Source of the DNA: an uncultured Rhodospirillales bacterium
GTDB lineage: Bacteria > Pseudomonadota > Alphaproteobacteria > Azospirillales > Azospirillaceae
Length of the DNA stretch: 33,326 nucleotides
NCBI GenBank assembly: GCA_903931735.1
Contig: CAIZDL010000071.1
Coordinates: 1-33,326, forward strand
Direction of reading: 5' to 3'
The translations under genes and the position numbers were made by a program. The notes beneath the pieces are model-generated. The model was given only the letters and a program-made list of their open reading frames with translations. It did no database searches and was not told the DNA's origin. This document shows positions 10,046 through 17,906 of the stretch, piece after piece; position 1 is the stretch's first letter; each line of letters begins with the position of its first letter.

Positions 10046-11377
10046 TCACGACCTCAGATACTCGGGATGGCGATGCTCGAAGCGGGCACGATCGGAGGGT
10101 TCGAGGGAGACGGTGAGGTGGGCGCGTTCCTCGTCGTCGCGCCGGGCCAGCACTTCGCCGTGACCGTAAAGCCAGGACATTGCCCCGCCGTCGGATAACC
10201 GGACCGAGACCTGGAGAGTCTCGCGTTCGGCGGTCATGATGCGGTCGAGGAGCGCGAACAGTCGCTCCAAGCCTTCGCCGGTCAGGGCCGAAACCGCCAC
10301 GGCTCGCCCGGAGCCGCCGCCAAACTGGGCCAGGGCGTGCGCGCGGCCGTCATCGTCGAGCAGGTCGATTTTATTCAGCACCTCAACCAGCCGGGTGTCG
10401 GCCTCGGGGTCAATCCCCATATCTTGCAGCACCCGATAAACATCGTCGCGCTGGGCTTGGCTGTCGGGGTGGGCAAGGTCGCGGATGTGAAGAATAATGT
10501 CGGCCGCCATCACCTCTTCAAGGGTCGCCCGGAATGCTTCAACAAGGCCGTGCGGTAAGTCGGAAATGAAACCAACGGTATCAGAGATGATAACCTTGCG
10601 CCCCGAGGGCAGATCAATTGCCCGCATGGTTGGGTCAAGGGTGGCAAACAACAAATCTTTGGCAAAAACATCCGCCCCGGCAATTTTGTTGAACAACGTG
10701 GATTTCCCAGCGTTGGTATACCCCACCAGTGCAACCACCGGGTAAGGCACCCGGTCCCGGGCTTTGCGGTGGAGAGCGCGAGTGCGGCGAACCTCGTCCA
10801 ACTCCTTTTTGATCTTGACGATTCGGTCGCCGATCAACCGGCGGTCCAATTCGATTTGCGATTCTCCGGGGCCGCCCAGAAAGCCAAAGCCGCCGCGCTG
10901 ACGCTCAAGGTGCGTCCAAGACCGGACCAAGCGGGAGCGTTGATAGGTGAGCGCGGCAAGTTCTACCTGAAGTTGGCCCTCCCGCGTTCGGGCGCGGGCG
11001 CCAAAGATCTCCAGAATGATGCCGGTGCGATCGATCACCTTGGTTTTTGTTGCGCGCTCCAGATTGCGTTGCTGAACCGGCGACAACAGGTGGTTGACCA
11101 CGATCAGCCCAATGGTCTGCGCCTCGACCAGCGCGCTGAGGCGCTCCAGCGTGCCGGTGCCGAGCAGGGTCGAGGGGTTGGGGCGGCCGATGGTCACCGC
11201 CTCCGCGTGGACGACCTCAAGTTCAATCGCGGCGGCAAGGGCCACGGCCTCCTCAAGCTGGGCGGCGGGCGATCTGCGCCCGGTTTCGCCAACTTTGCCA
11301 GGGCCTTTGCGCAGCACAGGATGCACCACCAGCGCGCGGCCGGGGGAGGTCTCGTCGGTTGGGGGGGGCGTGCTCAC
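10046..11377 (-). CDS. hflX: Ribosome-associated GTPase HflX
   Basis: A 443-residue GTPase that in the family splits or rescues stalled ribosomes. The N-terminal HflX domain carries LLGTGTLERL and VIDRTGIILEIF, followed by the Gly-rich linker RQRGGFGFLGGPGESQIE. The G domain shows G1 GYTNAGKST, the G3 element SDTVGFISDLP and G4 NKIDLLD. A C-terminal domain of about 60 residues ends the protein. The start is GTG, three bases after the hfq stop, giving an hfq-hflX operon as in many proteobacteria. Length and motif spacing are normal. Confidence 0.96.
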   Translation of the reverse strand: MSTPPPTDETSPGRALVVHPVLRKGPGKVGETGRRSPAAQLEEAVALAAAIELEVVHAEAVTIGRPNPSTLLGTGTLERLSALVEAQTIGLIVVNHLLSPVQQRNLERATKTKVIDRTGIILEIFGARARTREGQLQVELAALTYQRSRLVRSWTHLERQRGGFGFLGGPGESQIELDRRLIGDRIVKIKKELDEVRRTRALHRKARDRVPYPVVALVGYTNAGKSTLFNKIAGADVFAKDLLFATLDPTMRAIDLPSGRKVIISDTVGFISDLPHGLVEAFRATLEEVMAADIILHIRDLAHPDSQAQRDDVYRVLQDMGIDPEADTRLVEVLNKIDLLDDDGRAHALAQFGGGSGRAVAVSALTGEGLERLFALLDRIMTAERETLQVSVRLSDGGAMSWLYGHGEVLARRDDEERAHLTVSLEPSDRARFEHRHPEYLRS

Positions 11378-11380
11378 CTG

Positions 11381-11629
11381 CTAGTCGTGCTCGACGTCGC
11401 GGCCGCCGTCAAAGAGCTGAATGGGATGCCCCGGCATTACCGTGGAAATTGCGTGTTTATAAACAAGCTGAGAGTGTGCGTCGCGTCTCAAAAGTACCGA
11501 AAAGTTATCAAACCAAGTAATAATTCCCTGAAGTTTAACGCCGTTCACCAAAAACACCGTCACCGGCATTTTGTTCTTGCGGACGTGGTTAAGAAAAACG
11601 TCCTGAACGTTTTGGCCCTTTTCGGACAT
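11381..11629 (-). CDS. hfq: RNA chaperone Hfq
   Basis: An 82-residue Sm-like protein that forms a hexamer and pairs small RNAs with mRNAs. The Sm1 region ([22 protein letters not shown]) and the Sm2 motif (YKHAIST) are complete. The N-terminus [18 protein letters not shown] is typical of alphaproteobacteria. The C-terminal tail is short, as usual in that class. AAAGG lies about eight bases upstream of the ATG. It is followed at once by hflX. Confidence 0.97.
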   Translation of the reverse strand: MSEKGQNVQDVFLNHVRKNKMPVTVFLVNGVKLQGIITWFDNFSVLLRRDAHSQLVYKHAISTVMPGHPIQLFDGGRDVEHD

Positions 11630-11704
11630 GGTGGGTTACCTTTCGTTGGTCGTTATTGGGGCGCCTATTGTTTAGGAGCCCTGGTTATCCCCAGAGAAAA
11701 ATGA

Positions 11705-12412
11705 CTAGGCCAAGAGAGCCCGCTCGGGAGAGTTGATCATCGATATAGCGCCATCGAGGCGGCGTACCAAGTCGCACAGTGCAACGCAACTGTTAACCGT
11801 GATGGCTGGGGGAAACCGGGTAACGTCGCCTTCATCGCCGGAGCTGACCAGCACCGGCACGCAGCCCGCCGCATGGGCGCACTCCATGTCGATGTCGGCA
11901 TCGCCGACGAACCATACCTCGCCATCGGTGAGTTCGGCCGGCGCCAGCGCCATGGTGACCGGGGCAATCGCGGGCTTATCCTGGTGCGCGTCGCCGGCGC
12001 CAACGAGGCCGCCGAAATAGCCGGTCCAGCCCAGCGCGTCGGCTTCTTCCCGCAAGAAGCGCCCGGTTTTGTTACTGACCACAGCCAGATAAACACCGCG
12101 CGAATGCAGGCTTGCCAACAGTTCGCCGGCCCCGGGCAGGGTGCGCAGTTTGGCAATGTGGTGGGCGGCAAAGTGGCCATAATAATAGCCGCGCGCCTCT
12201 TCCCACCGATCGCCAAACAGTGGCGGGAAGGCGTTGCGTAGGGAATGGCGGACCCGAACACGGATTTCGGCGCTGGTCCACTCCGGGTGGCCCATTGCCT
12301 TGAGGGTGACGTTTACGCTCTCTTCAATGATCGCCCAGCTATCGACCAGGGTATTGTCCCAATCGAACAGCACCGCGCGGGGCAGGCGGGTGGGGTGGGC
12401 CAGGCTGGTCAT
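11705..12412 (-). CDS. HAD-family phosphatase, phosphoglycolate phosphatase-like
   Basis: A 235-residue haloacid dehalogenase hydrolase. Motif I is LFDWDNTLVDS with the nucleophilic Asp and the general acid/base Asp two residues later. Motif II is VVSNK, motif III is the Lys in HQDKPAIAP, and motif IV is VGDADIDME. The helical cap between motifs I and II matches the Gph/PGP type. The motif reads DWDNT rather than the commoner DLDGT, so the substrate could differ from phosphoglycolate. The gene overlaps the end of the aminotransferase gene by four bases (ATGA), which suggests coupled translation. Confidence 0.88.
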   Translation of the reverse strand: MTSLAHPTRLPRAVLFDWDNTLVDSWAIIEESVNVTLKAMGHPEWTSAEIRVRVRHSLRNAFPPLFGDRWEEARGYYYGHFAAHHIAKLRTLPGAGELLASLHSRGVYLAVVSNKTGRFLREEADALGWTGYFGGLVGAGDAHQDKPAIAPVTMALAPAELTDGEVWFVGDADIDMECAHAAGCVPVLVSSGDEGDVTRFPPAITVNSCVALCDLVRRLDGAISMINSPERALLA

Positions 12413-13269
12413 GCCGAGCCCTCCATGGCTTTAAAATAGGCGGCGCGGAGGCGGCGCGCCACGGGACCGGGCACGCCGTCGCCAACGGCCTGGCCGTCGA
12501 TGCGGGTGATTGGCAGGGCAAAGGTGGTGGCGCTGGAAACCAGGGCTTCCCGCGCCGTCATCGCCTCAGCCAGCGAGAACGGCCTCACCTCAAACGGGAT
12601 ATCGAGAGCCTGAGCGAGGCCAAGCAAGGTGAGGCGGGTCACGCCATTGAGAATCATATGGTCGGGTTGCCGGGTCACCAGCACCCCGTCTGCGGTGACA
12701 ATCCAGGCGTTGGAAGCGCACCCCTCGGTGATAAAGCCCTCGGCGTCGATCATCCAGGCTTCAAAGCAGCCGGCTTCGGCAGCGCGTTGCTTTCCCAACA
12801 CTTGGGGCAGCAGGCCTACGGTTTTGATATCGCGGCGGAGCCAGCGGATATCGGGAATCGTGATAATCGCAACGCCGCGCTCCAATTGCTCGGGGCTGGC
12901 GAACCGGGTGGCCTTGCGGGTGGTCATCACCAGCGAAGGCGTGACCTTGGGGCAGGGGAACTTGAAGTCCCGCGGGGCGACGCCGCGGGTGATTTGGAGA
13001 TAAATCAAGCCATTACGCACAGCGTTTCGTCGCACCAATTCCCGCATCACCAATTTCAGCGCGGCCCGTGATATGGGCTGGTCGATGGAAACTTCCCGCA
13101 GCGAGCGCGCAAGCCGGACCAAATGCCCATCGAGATCGGCAAAGCGGCCGTCGAGAATTGCCACCACCTCATAAACGCCGTCGGCGAACTGAAAGCCGCG
13201 GTCCTCAACGTGGACGCACGCCTCGGTGTGGGGCAGATAACGACCGTTGACATAAGCCAAACGCGGCAT
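12409..13269 (-). CDS. D-amino-acid aminotransferase-like PLP enzyme (fold type IV)
   Basis: A 286-residue class IV aminotransferase. MPRLAYVNGRYLPHTEACVHVEDRGFQFADGVYE is typical of D-amino-acid transaminases. The PLP Lys is expected in RRDIKTVGLLPQV, and FITEGCASN is the usual cofactor-binding loop with Glu. LNGVTR is also in place. The family makes D-alanine or D-glutamate for peptidoglycan, but branched-chain transaminase and aminodeoxychorismate lyase are close relatives. I favour the D-amino-acid type on the N-terminus and the DIK motif. It lies between pyrB and the HAD gene on the same strand, with a repeat-rich leader upstream. Confidence 0.87.
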   Translation of the reverse strand: MPRLAYVNGRYLPHTEACVHVEDRGFQFADGVYEVVAILDGRFADLDGHLVRLARSLREVSIDQPISRAALKLVMRELVRRNAVRNGLIYLQITRGVAPRDFKFPCPKVTPSLVMTTRKATRFASPEQLERGVAIITIPDIRWLRRDIKTVGLLPQVLGKQRAAEAGCFEAWMIDAEGFITEGCASNAWIVTADGVLVTRQPDHMILNGVTRLTLLGLAQALDIPFEVRPFSLAEAMTAREALVSSATTFALPITRIDGQAVGDGVPGPVARRLRAAYFKAMEGSA

Positions 13270-13301
13270 GAAGCACCCGCTGTGTCGGGGGGACGGAGCG
13301 T

Positions 13302-13320
13302 TTAGAGCATCATGCTCTAA
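13302..13320. repeat. Short palindrome with adjoining T-rich tract
   Basis: TTAGAGCAT and ATGCTCTAA are perfect inverted arms around one base, followed on the forward strand by CTTTTTGTTTTT. This looks like a forward-strand terminator, but no forward gene ends here. Its TTTAGAGC core matches the ends of the 53-bp repeat that starts ten bases downstream, so it may be a partial relative. Confidence 0.55.
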
Positions 13321-13329
13321 CTTTTTGTT

Positions 13330-13382
13330 TTTAGAGCGGATTCATGCGAGAGGGTGAGGCCGCTCTTTCGCGACCCGCTCTA
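13330..13382 (+). repeat. 53-bp palindromic repeat, copy A
   Basis: The ends are inverted repeats (TTTAGAGCGG at 13330-13339 and CCGCTCTAAA at 13375-13384). The element is 53 bases from TTTAGAGCGG to CCGCTCTA. The reverse complement of copy B (14407-14459) has the same length and shares the first 15 bases and the last 16 bases exactly; only the centre differs. It sits just after pyrB and before the aminotransferase gene. Confidence 0.75.
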
Positions 13383-13401
13383 AACGATTAGTGCCAAACT
13401 T

Positions 13402-14355
13402 TCAAGGGATGCTGGCGCGGGTCAGCAAGTTTAAACACGCCATGCGCACCGCCACGCCCAGTTCGACCTGATCGAGAATAACGCTGCGCTTAATGTCGTC
13501 GGCGACCTCGGAGTCGATTTCAACCCCTCGGTTCATGGGGCCAGGGTGCATGATCAGCGCATCGGGCTTGGCGGCTTTCAGTTTTTCGCGGGTCAGGCCG
13601 AAAAAATGAAAATATTCGCGCACCGAAGGGACATAGTGTCCGCTCATCCGCTCTGTTTGAAGGCGCAGCATCATCACGATATCGACCTCGGCGAGGCCTT
13701 GCTCCATGCGGTGATGGACCTCGACTCCAAGCCGGCCAATGTCGGCGGGGAGCAACGTTGGCGGCGCCACCACCCGCACCCGCGCGCCCATGGCGTTGAG
13801 CAGGTGAATATTGGAGCGCGCGACCCGGCTGTGCAAAATATCGCCGCAAATCGCCACCACCAGCCCATCCAGCCGGCCGCGGCGAAGGCGAATGGTCAGG
13901 CTGTCGAGAAGGGCTTGGGTCGGGTGCTCGTGGTTGCCGTCGCCAGCATTGATCACCACGCAATTTACCTTGCGCGCCAGGAGCTTAGCTGCTCCCGAAT
14001 CCGGATGGCGCACCACCAGCACATCGAGATGCATGGCGTTGAGGGTCATGGCGGTGTCGATCAGAGTCTCGCCTTTTTTGACCGAACTTGCCGCCACTTC
14101 CATGTTGATCACGTCGGCGCCGAGGCGTTTTCCGGCCAGCTCGAACGAAGTCCGTGTGCGGGTCGAGTTTTCGTAAAAAAGATTAACCAGCGTGCGGCCG
14201 CGCAGCAAATCCCCATTGCGGTTGGCGCTGCGGCATTGGACCACATAGCCCTCGGCGCAATCGAGAAAGCGAGTGATTTCAGCCGCCGGCATCCCCTCGG
14301 TCGCGAGAAGATGGCGGGGTGCGGGTAAGGCAGGGGCGGTGGCACTGTCGATCAT
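13402..14355 (-). CDS. pyrB: Aspartate carbamoyltransferase catalytic chain
   Basis: A 317-residue enzyme that joins carbamoyl phosphate and L-aspartate in the second step of UMP synthesis. The carbamoyl phosphate site is [10 protein letters not shown]. Other family motifs are the SSVKKGET loop, HPTQALLD and [10 protein letters not shown] near the C-terminus. Length is normal for a catalytic chain. No pyrC or pyrC-like pseudo-dihydroorotase follows, although pyrB-pyrC pairs are common in alphaproteobacteria; the next gene is an aminotransferase. The gene sits exactly between two inverted copies of a 53-bp palindromic repeat. No regulatory chain (pyrI) is seen. Confidence 0.96.
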   Translation of the reverse strand: MIDSATAPALPAPRHLLATEGMPAAEITRFLDCAEGYVVQCRSANRNGDLLRGRTLVNLFYENSTRTRTSFELAGKRLGADVINMEVAASSVKKGETLIDTAMTLNAMHLDVLVVRHPDSGAAKLLARKVNCVVINAGDGNHEHPTQALLDSLTIRLRRGRLDGLVVAICGDILHSRVARSNIHLLNAMGARVRVVAPPTLLPADIGRLGVEVHHRMEQGLAEVDIVMMLRLQTERMSGHYVPSVREYFHFFGLTREKLKAAKPDALIMHPGPMNRGVEIDSEVADDIKRSVILDQVELGVAVRMACLNLLTRASIP

Positions 14356-14406
14356 GGCCCGATTATAAAGGCCGGCGGCCCGGTGGGCAACGCATCATAT
14401 CGGGGC

Positions 14407-14459
14407 TAGAGCGGGTCGCGAAGTGGTGGACGCACCCCGTAGCGTGAATCCGCTCTAAA
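14407..14459 (-). repeat. 53-bp palindromic repeat, copy B (inverted relative to copy A)
   Basis: Bounded by TAGAGCGG (14407-14414) and CCGCTCTA (14450-14457). Read on the reverse strand it matches copy A over both ends (15 and 16 bases identical) with a divergent centre of about 20 bases and no length change. It lies in the 108-base gap between the membrane-anchored ParA gene and pyrB, five bases from the end of the former. Confidence 0.75.
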
Positions 14460-14463
14460 AAGC

Positions 14464-15801
14464 CTATTTCCTTCCCGGCGTGAGCCCTTGGGTGATATTT
14501 AGCGAGAGCAGGCAGGGCATTTGGTTCGGGAGCACCGGGCCGTGCTCAAAATCCGTGTGGTCCAGGCACTCTGCGAGGGCCGGGCTCATGTTGCCGGCCA
14601 ATGTCGCGGCCAGCAACAACAGCTTTTGTGCGCGCGGATCGGCACGGGCGAGGATCAGCGTGCCGGCTTCCCAGGGGGTGCGTGCACCGGTTATCGCGGT
14701 TACGGCCTTGACTCGCCACTCCATTGGAGCAAGCCGGGCGGTGGCGAAAAACAAAAGTGGCCCCAGCATTAACGCCGCCGCCACCAGCCCCGCCGTTACC
14801 CAGGTGTGCCGGCGCAGGCCAAAGGTGCGCTCAGCGGCATGGGCCAACGTGCTGGCGCGCAACGCTGCCTGATGCTCGGTTGCCGCCTCGGCATCATAGA
14901 GCGGCGAGGTTGGGTTGGTCACCCAGGCGACGAGACGGCTGGCGATGGCCATTTGAGCCGCAACCGGGTTCCAGCCATCGCCAATGGCGTGCATCGCCCC
15001 AGAACCCCGGTTGGCGGCGTCTTCCAGGCGTTGTACCAACTCGACGGTCAAACCGACATAAGCGCTGGCGGCGGTCGAGCGCGGCCGGTGAAGCAACAAG
15101 GGCCGGCCCAAAACAGAAGCCGCCGCAAGCTCGGGGCTATAGGGGATTTCGGTGGTTAGCACTTGATCGGCAAACGAGCGGCGCACGGTGGCGGCCAAAG
15201 TTTTGGCGCCCTGGGTGTCGCCGTCCTGGCGCTGCATGGTCAGTAAAACATCGAGCACCGGTCGGGGCTTTTGGGCGGCGTCCGCGAGGTTGGCCATAAA
15301 CTGGTCAAGGTGGCGTAATCCTTGGAGCGCATAAGCGTCGTAGGGCAGCGGCACCAGCACCCGGTCGGCGGCGAGCAGCGCGTTGATGGTCAAGCTGCCG
15401 AGCGAGGGCGGGCAGTCGATCACCACATAGTCGAACGGTTGACTAAGGGCCTGAAGGGCCTGTGAAAGTCGGTGCTGCCCTTCGTGTTTGGTCGAAAGAT
15501 CGGCCTCCAGTTGGGTGAGGTTGAGGCTGGCCGGCGCAACCCACAGATCGGGAATTCTGGTTTGCCAGACCACGCCTTGATGATTGCCGCCCTCGGTCAG
15601 TAATTGGTGAGTGCCGCCCTCGCCACTGGCAATCAACGCAAAGCCGACATTGGCGCTGGCGTTGCCCTGGGGGTCGCAATCGACCAGGAGAACCGGCCGC
15701 CCGGCGGCGGCCAGCGCGGTGGCGAGGTTGACGGCGGTTGCGGTTTTGCCAACTCCGCCCTTTTGACTGGCCACCGCGATGATGTGGGAGTGCTCGGCCA
15801 T
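14464..15801 (-). CDS. ParA-family ATPase with C-terminal membrane anchor
   Basis: A 445-residue protein. Residues 1-260 are a ParA/Soj-type ATPase with the deviant Walker A SQKGGVGKT (12-20), DCDPQGNAS (41-49) as the second nucleotide-binding motif, and VIDCPPSLG (127-135) as Walker B/switch II. The fold includes PLPYDAYALQGL as in chromosome-partitioning ParA. A linker of about 70 residues follows, then one clear transmembrane helix (334-354) and about 90 further residues. ParA proteins usually lack a transmembrane helix, so this one is probably fixed in the membrane. No parB lies nearby, which argues against chromosome partitioning. It is the last gene of a four-gene set; the gap to the gene before it is two bases. 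Confidence 0.88.
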   Translation of the reverse strand: MAEHSHIIAVASQKGGVGKTATAVNLATALAAAGRPVLLVDCDPQGNASANVGFALIASGEGGTHQLLTEGGNHQGVVWQTRIPDLWVAPASLNLTQLEADLSTKHEGQHRLSQALQALSQPFDYVVIDCPPSLGSLTINALLAADRVLVPLPYDAYALQGLRHLDQFMANLADAAQKPRPVLDVLLTMQRQDGDTQGAKTLAATVRRSFADQVLTTEIPYSPELAAASVLGRPLLLHRPRSTAASAYVGLTVELVQRLEDAANRGSGAMHAIGDGWNPVAAQMAIASRLVAWVTNPTSPLYDAEAATEHQAALRASTLAHAAERTFGLRRHTWVTAGLVAAALMLGPLLFFATARLAPMEWRVKAVTAITGARTPWEAGTLILARADPRAQKLLLLAATLAGNMSPALAECLDHTDFEHGPVLPNQMPCLLSLNITQGLTPGRK

Positions 15802-15803
15802 AT

Positions 15804-16685
15804 CTAGCTTCCCGGCGGTCGGAGATTGATCAGGGCTTCAAGGCCAACGCGCTTGCCGGCCCCGCTTCCTTGCGTGGTTTCGGCCTCGTCGCTTGGTTTT
15901 TCCCCCGGCCCTGGGCGGGAGGTGCCATAAAGCGCCGCCCACAAGGCCGCCGCTTGGGCGTTTTGTGGCGGTGTGGCCGGTACGCTGAGAGAGGCCCCGG
16001 TGGCGGGAGCGACCCCGGCGGCGCGGCGGCCTTTTGCGCGCTTAGGCGGAAGCGGAGCCAGCCGCCCCGGTCCGAATGAGGGTAGGGCCGGGGCTAACGC
16101 CGCAGCGGACGAGGCCGACCAGCTCTTATCCCCAACCAAAGATTTCAAGTCGTTGACATCGATCCGGCGGTAAAAGATCAGCCGGCACCTTCGGGACAGC
16201 ACCACGTAGGGCATTCCCAGCACGACCAAAAACCCGAGCACTAAAAACGACCCCGGTGCCGAGGCTCCCCGCACGATTTGTTCGAATCCCGCGAGTCCTG
16301 GCCCGGCAAGGCCAATGCCGGCGAGCATGTGTCCGGCTTCAGCGGCAATAAGGAGTGTCAGGCCAAAGGTCACGATTAGGTAGAAGGCGGGAAAACGCGG
16401 GTGCTTGGCGAGACCCAGCCCCGCCGCCGTTAATGCCAAAACCGACAGAACAACCTTCCCGAGAGTGAGCAGCAGGAGGGCCGAGCCAAGATCAGGGTTG
16501 AAAAGATCAAATGATATGACAGGTTCGATCAGTCCAATGGTCCCGACCAATGCCAGGAGCACAATCACCACCAAGAGTACCCCGGTCACCACCGCATCGG
16601 GGTGGGATGCAGCGGTGAGGTAATCGACGGTCACGGTCCGCCGCGATTTCCTCCCGGCCGTTGCGGGCGGTTTGGTCTCGGACAT
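15804..16685 (-). CDS. Four-helix membrane protein with a DUF2569-like pattern
   Basis: A 293-residue protein. A basic cytosolic N-terminus of about 30 residues is followed by four predicted membrane helices (about 33-55, 68-92, 101-122, 143-165). The fourth runs into MPYVVLSRRCRLIFYRR, which recalls the end of DUF2569 proteins. The remaining 120 residues are an Ala/Pro-rich, probably disordered cytosolic tail. Function unknown. It sits nine bases after the Mic60-like gene and two bases before the anchored ParA gene, so it very likely belongs to the same transcript and perhaps the same complex. The DUF2569 similarity is from memory and moderate. Confidence 0.75.
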   Translation of the reverse strand: MSETKPPATAGRKSRRTVTVDYLTAASHPDAVVTGVLLVVIVLLALVGTIGLIEPVISFDLFNPDLGSALLLLTLGKVVLSVLALTAAGLGLAKHPRFPAFYLIVTFGLTLLIAAEAGHMLAGIGLAGPGLAGFEQIVRGASAPGSFLVLGFLVVLGMPYVVLSRRCRLIFYRRIDVNDLKSLVGDKSWSASSAAALAPALPSFGPGRLAPLPPKRAKGRRAAGVAPATGASLSVPATPPQNAQAAALWAALYGTSRPGPGEKPSDEAETTQGSGAGKRVGLEALINLRPPGS

Positions 16686-16694
16686 AGCCGCCCC

Positions 16695-17906
16695 CTATTG
16701 GTTCCGGCTGACCGCAGGACTGGGAATCGCACCCTGGCGCAACGCCGACATGGCGGCATCGGCATCGAGCCGGCTGTGGGCCAGGGCCAGCCAGCGCCCG
16801 GCCAATTCGCCGGGGTAGGCATGTAAATCTTCAAGCTGCCGAACCGCGACCGGCAGGTTGCTGAGGCCCAGCGCCGCCCGAATGCCGCCCAGAGCCGCCC
16901 GAAAGCGCTTCGATTCCGGGGTGTCGCTCAGCCCAAAGCCTGAACCGATCCAGCCGAAAAACCGGCTGAAGACGTTCTGATCTCGCGAAACCTCAACCAG
17001 TTGGGGTGCGAACTGGTCGCGGACATCGACAACGCCGCCAAGCTTGGGGGCGATTTCATCAAACCGTTCCCGAAGGGCGATCAGTGTGGGGACGCCGGTG
17101 GTGGCATTGCTCTCCAACTGGCTGGCAAGCGAGGCAAGGTTGGTATCCCCCGATAGCGCGGTCGATATCCGGTCAAGCTCAGCCTTGAAGGGTGCGCCGC
17201 GCTCGATTGCCGCCTGGAGTTGGTCGAGTGCTGAAGAAAATTGCACGGCGCGCATGGCTGTGCCAAACTTCAGATCGACAGTTGCGGCAAGATCGCTGAC
17301 CCGATTATCAACGCCAACCAACCGTTTGGCCAGTTGCGCCTGATCACGCTCCACCTCATCGAGCTTTGTGATCAGGGTGCCTGGGATCTCGGTGCTTTTT
17401 GGCTCAACCTTCGTTCCGGGCAGCAGATAGAGCACAATTACGGTGAGGAAGGCGCCAACCAGCATCAACCCGGTTGCGGCGGCGATGCCGAGGGTCAGCC
17501 AGCGCATCCCTTTGCGGGTCCGCCACCAGGAGCGGCGCGCGGCTATTGCTGCGGTTAGCGTGGCCTCTTCATCATAAACGGCCTGTTCTTGATCGTCGCC
17601 GTCCCCGGCATCGTCGCTTTGGTTGGGTTCGCCATGCTCGGGCAGAACCTCGGTTGCTTCCTCGGTGACGGGCGGGGTGGCGGCGTCGCCAATCTGCGCC
17701 ATCATCGAGTGCGTATTAAGGCTTCTAAAAAGAACAACGTAATCCTCGTCTGAAAGGAACATCAGACGAGAATCTCGGGCTGCAAACAAATCCCACCGTT
17801 CGGCCAGCGACAACGCCAGCAGAGAATCCAGCATAACCGCGCTTTCGTCGCGGCTGGCCATCCAACTGTCGGTGATGAGTCGGTCGAGAGTGTCGATCCA
17901 GGACAT
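16695..17906 (-). CDS. Membrane protein with Mic60/mitofilin-like C-terminal region
   Basis: A 403-residue protein. Residues 1-130 are cytosolic and end in an acidic stretch. One transmembrane helix lies at about 136-163, followed by a coiled coil (residues about 175-235). The C-terminal part has the pattern of alphaproteobacterial mitofilin/COG4223 proteins: ATTGVPTLIALRERFDEIAPK, then an amphipathic segment, then repeated helices ending in RWLALAHSRLDADAAMSAL. That family tethers membranes and shapes cristae or intracytoplasmic membranes. The true alphaproteobacterial Mic60 is normally next to haem biosynthesis genes and lacks this N-terminus, so this appears to be a paralogue or new architecture. 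I chose the ATG at 17906, whose first base is the last base of the preceding TAA; the in-frame start at 17966 lies inside the upstream gene. Confidence 0.8.
   Translation of the reverse strand: MSWIDTLDRLITDSWMASRDESAVMLDSLLALSLAERWDLFAARDSRLMFLSDEDYVVLFRSLNTHSMMAQIGDAATPPVTEEATEVLPEHGEPNQSDDAGDGDDQEQAVYDEEATLTAAIAARRSWWRTRKGMRWLTLGIAAATGLMLVGAFLTVIVLYLLPGTKVEPKSTEIPGTLITKLDEVERDQAQLAKRLVGVDNRVSDLAATVDLKFGTAMRAVQFSSALDQLQAAIERGAPFKAELDRISTALSGDTNLASLASQLESNATTGVPTLIALRERFDEIAPKLGGVVDVRDQFAPQLVEVSRDQNVFSRFFGWIGSGFGLSDTPESKRFRAALGGIRAALGLSNLPVAVRQLEDLHAYPGELAGRWLALAHSRLDADAAMSALRQGAIPSPAVSRNQ

Noticed and set aside
10769-11704. 311-residue forward frame across hflX and hfq
   Set aside because: It is antisense to two unmistakable genes.
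13302-13331. Rho-independent terminator on the forward strand
   Set aside because: No forward-strand gene ends within several kilobases upstream, so it is better treated as part of the repeat cluster.
16262-16280. TTCGAATCCCGCGAG resembling a tRNA T-arm
   Set aside because: It lies inside the four-helix membrane protein gene, and no acceptor stem or anticodon arm can be drawn around it.
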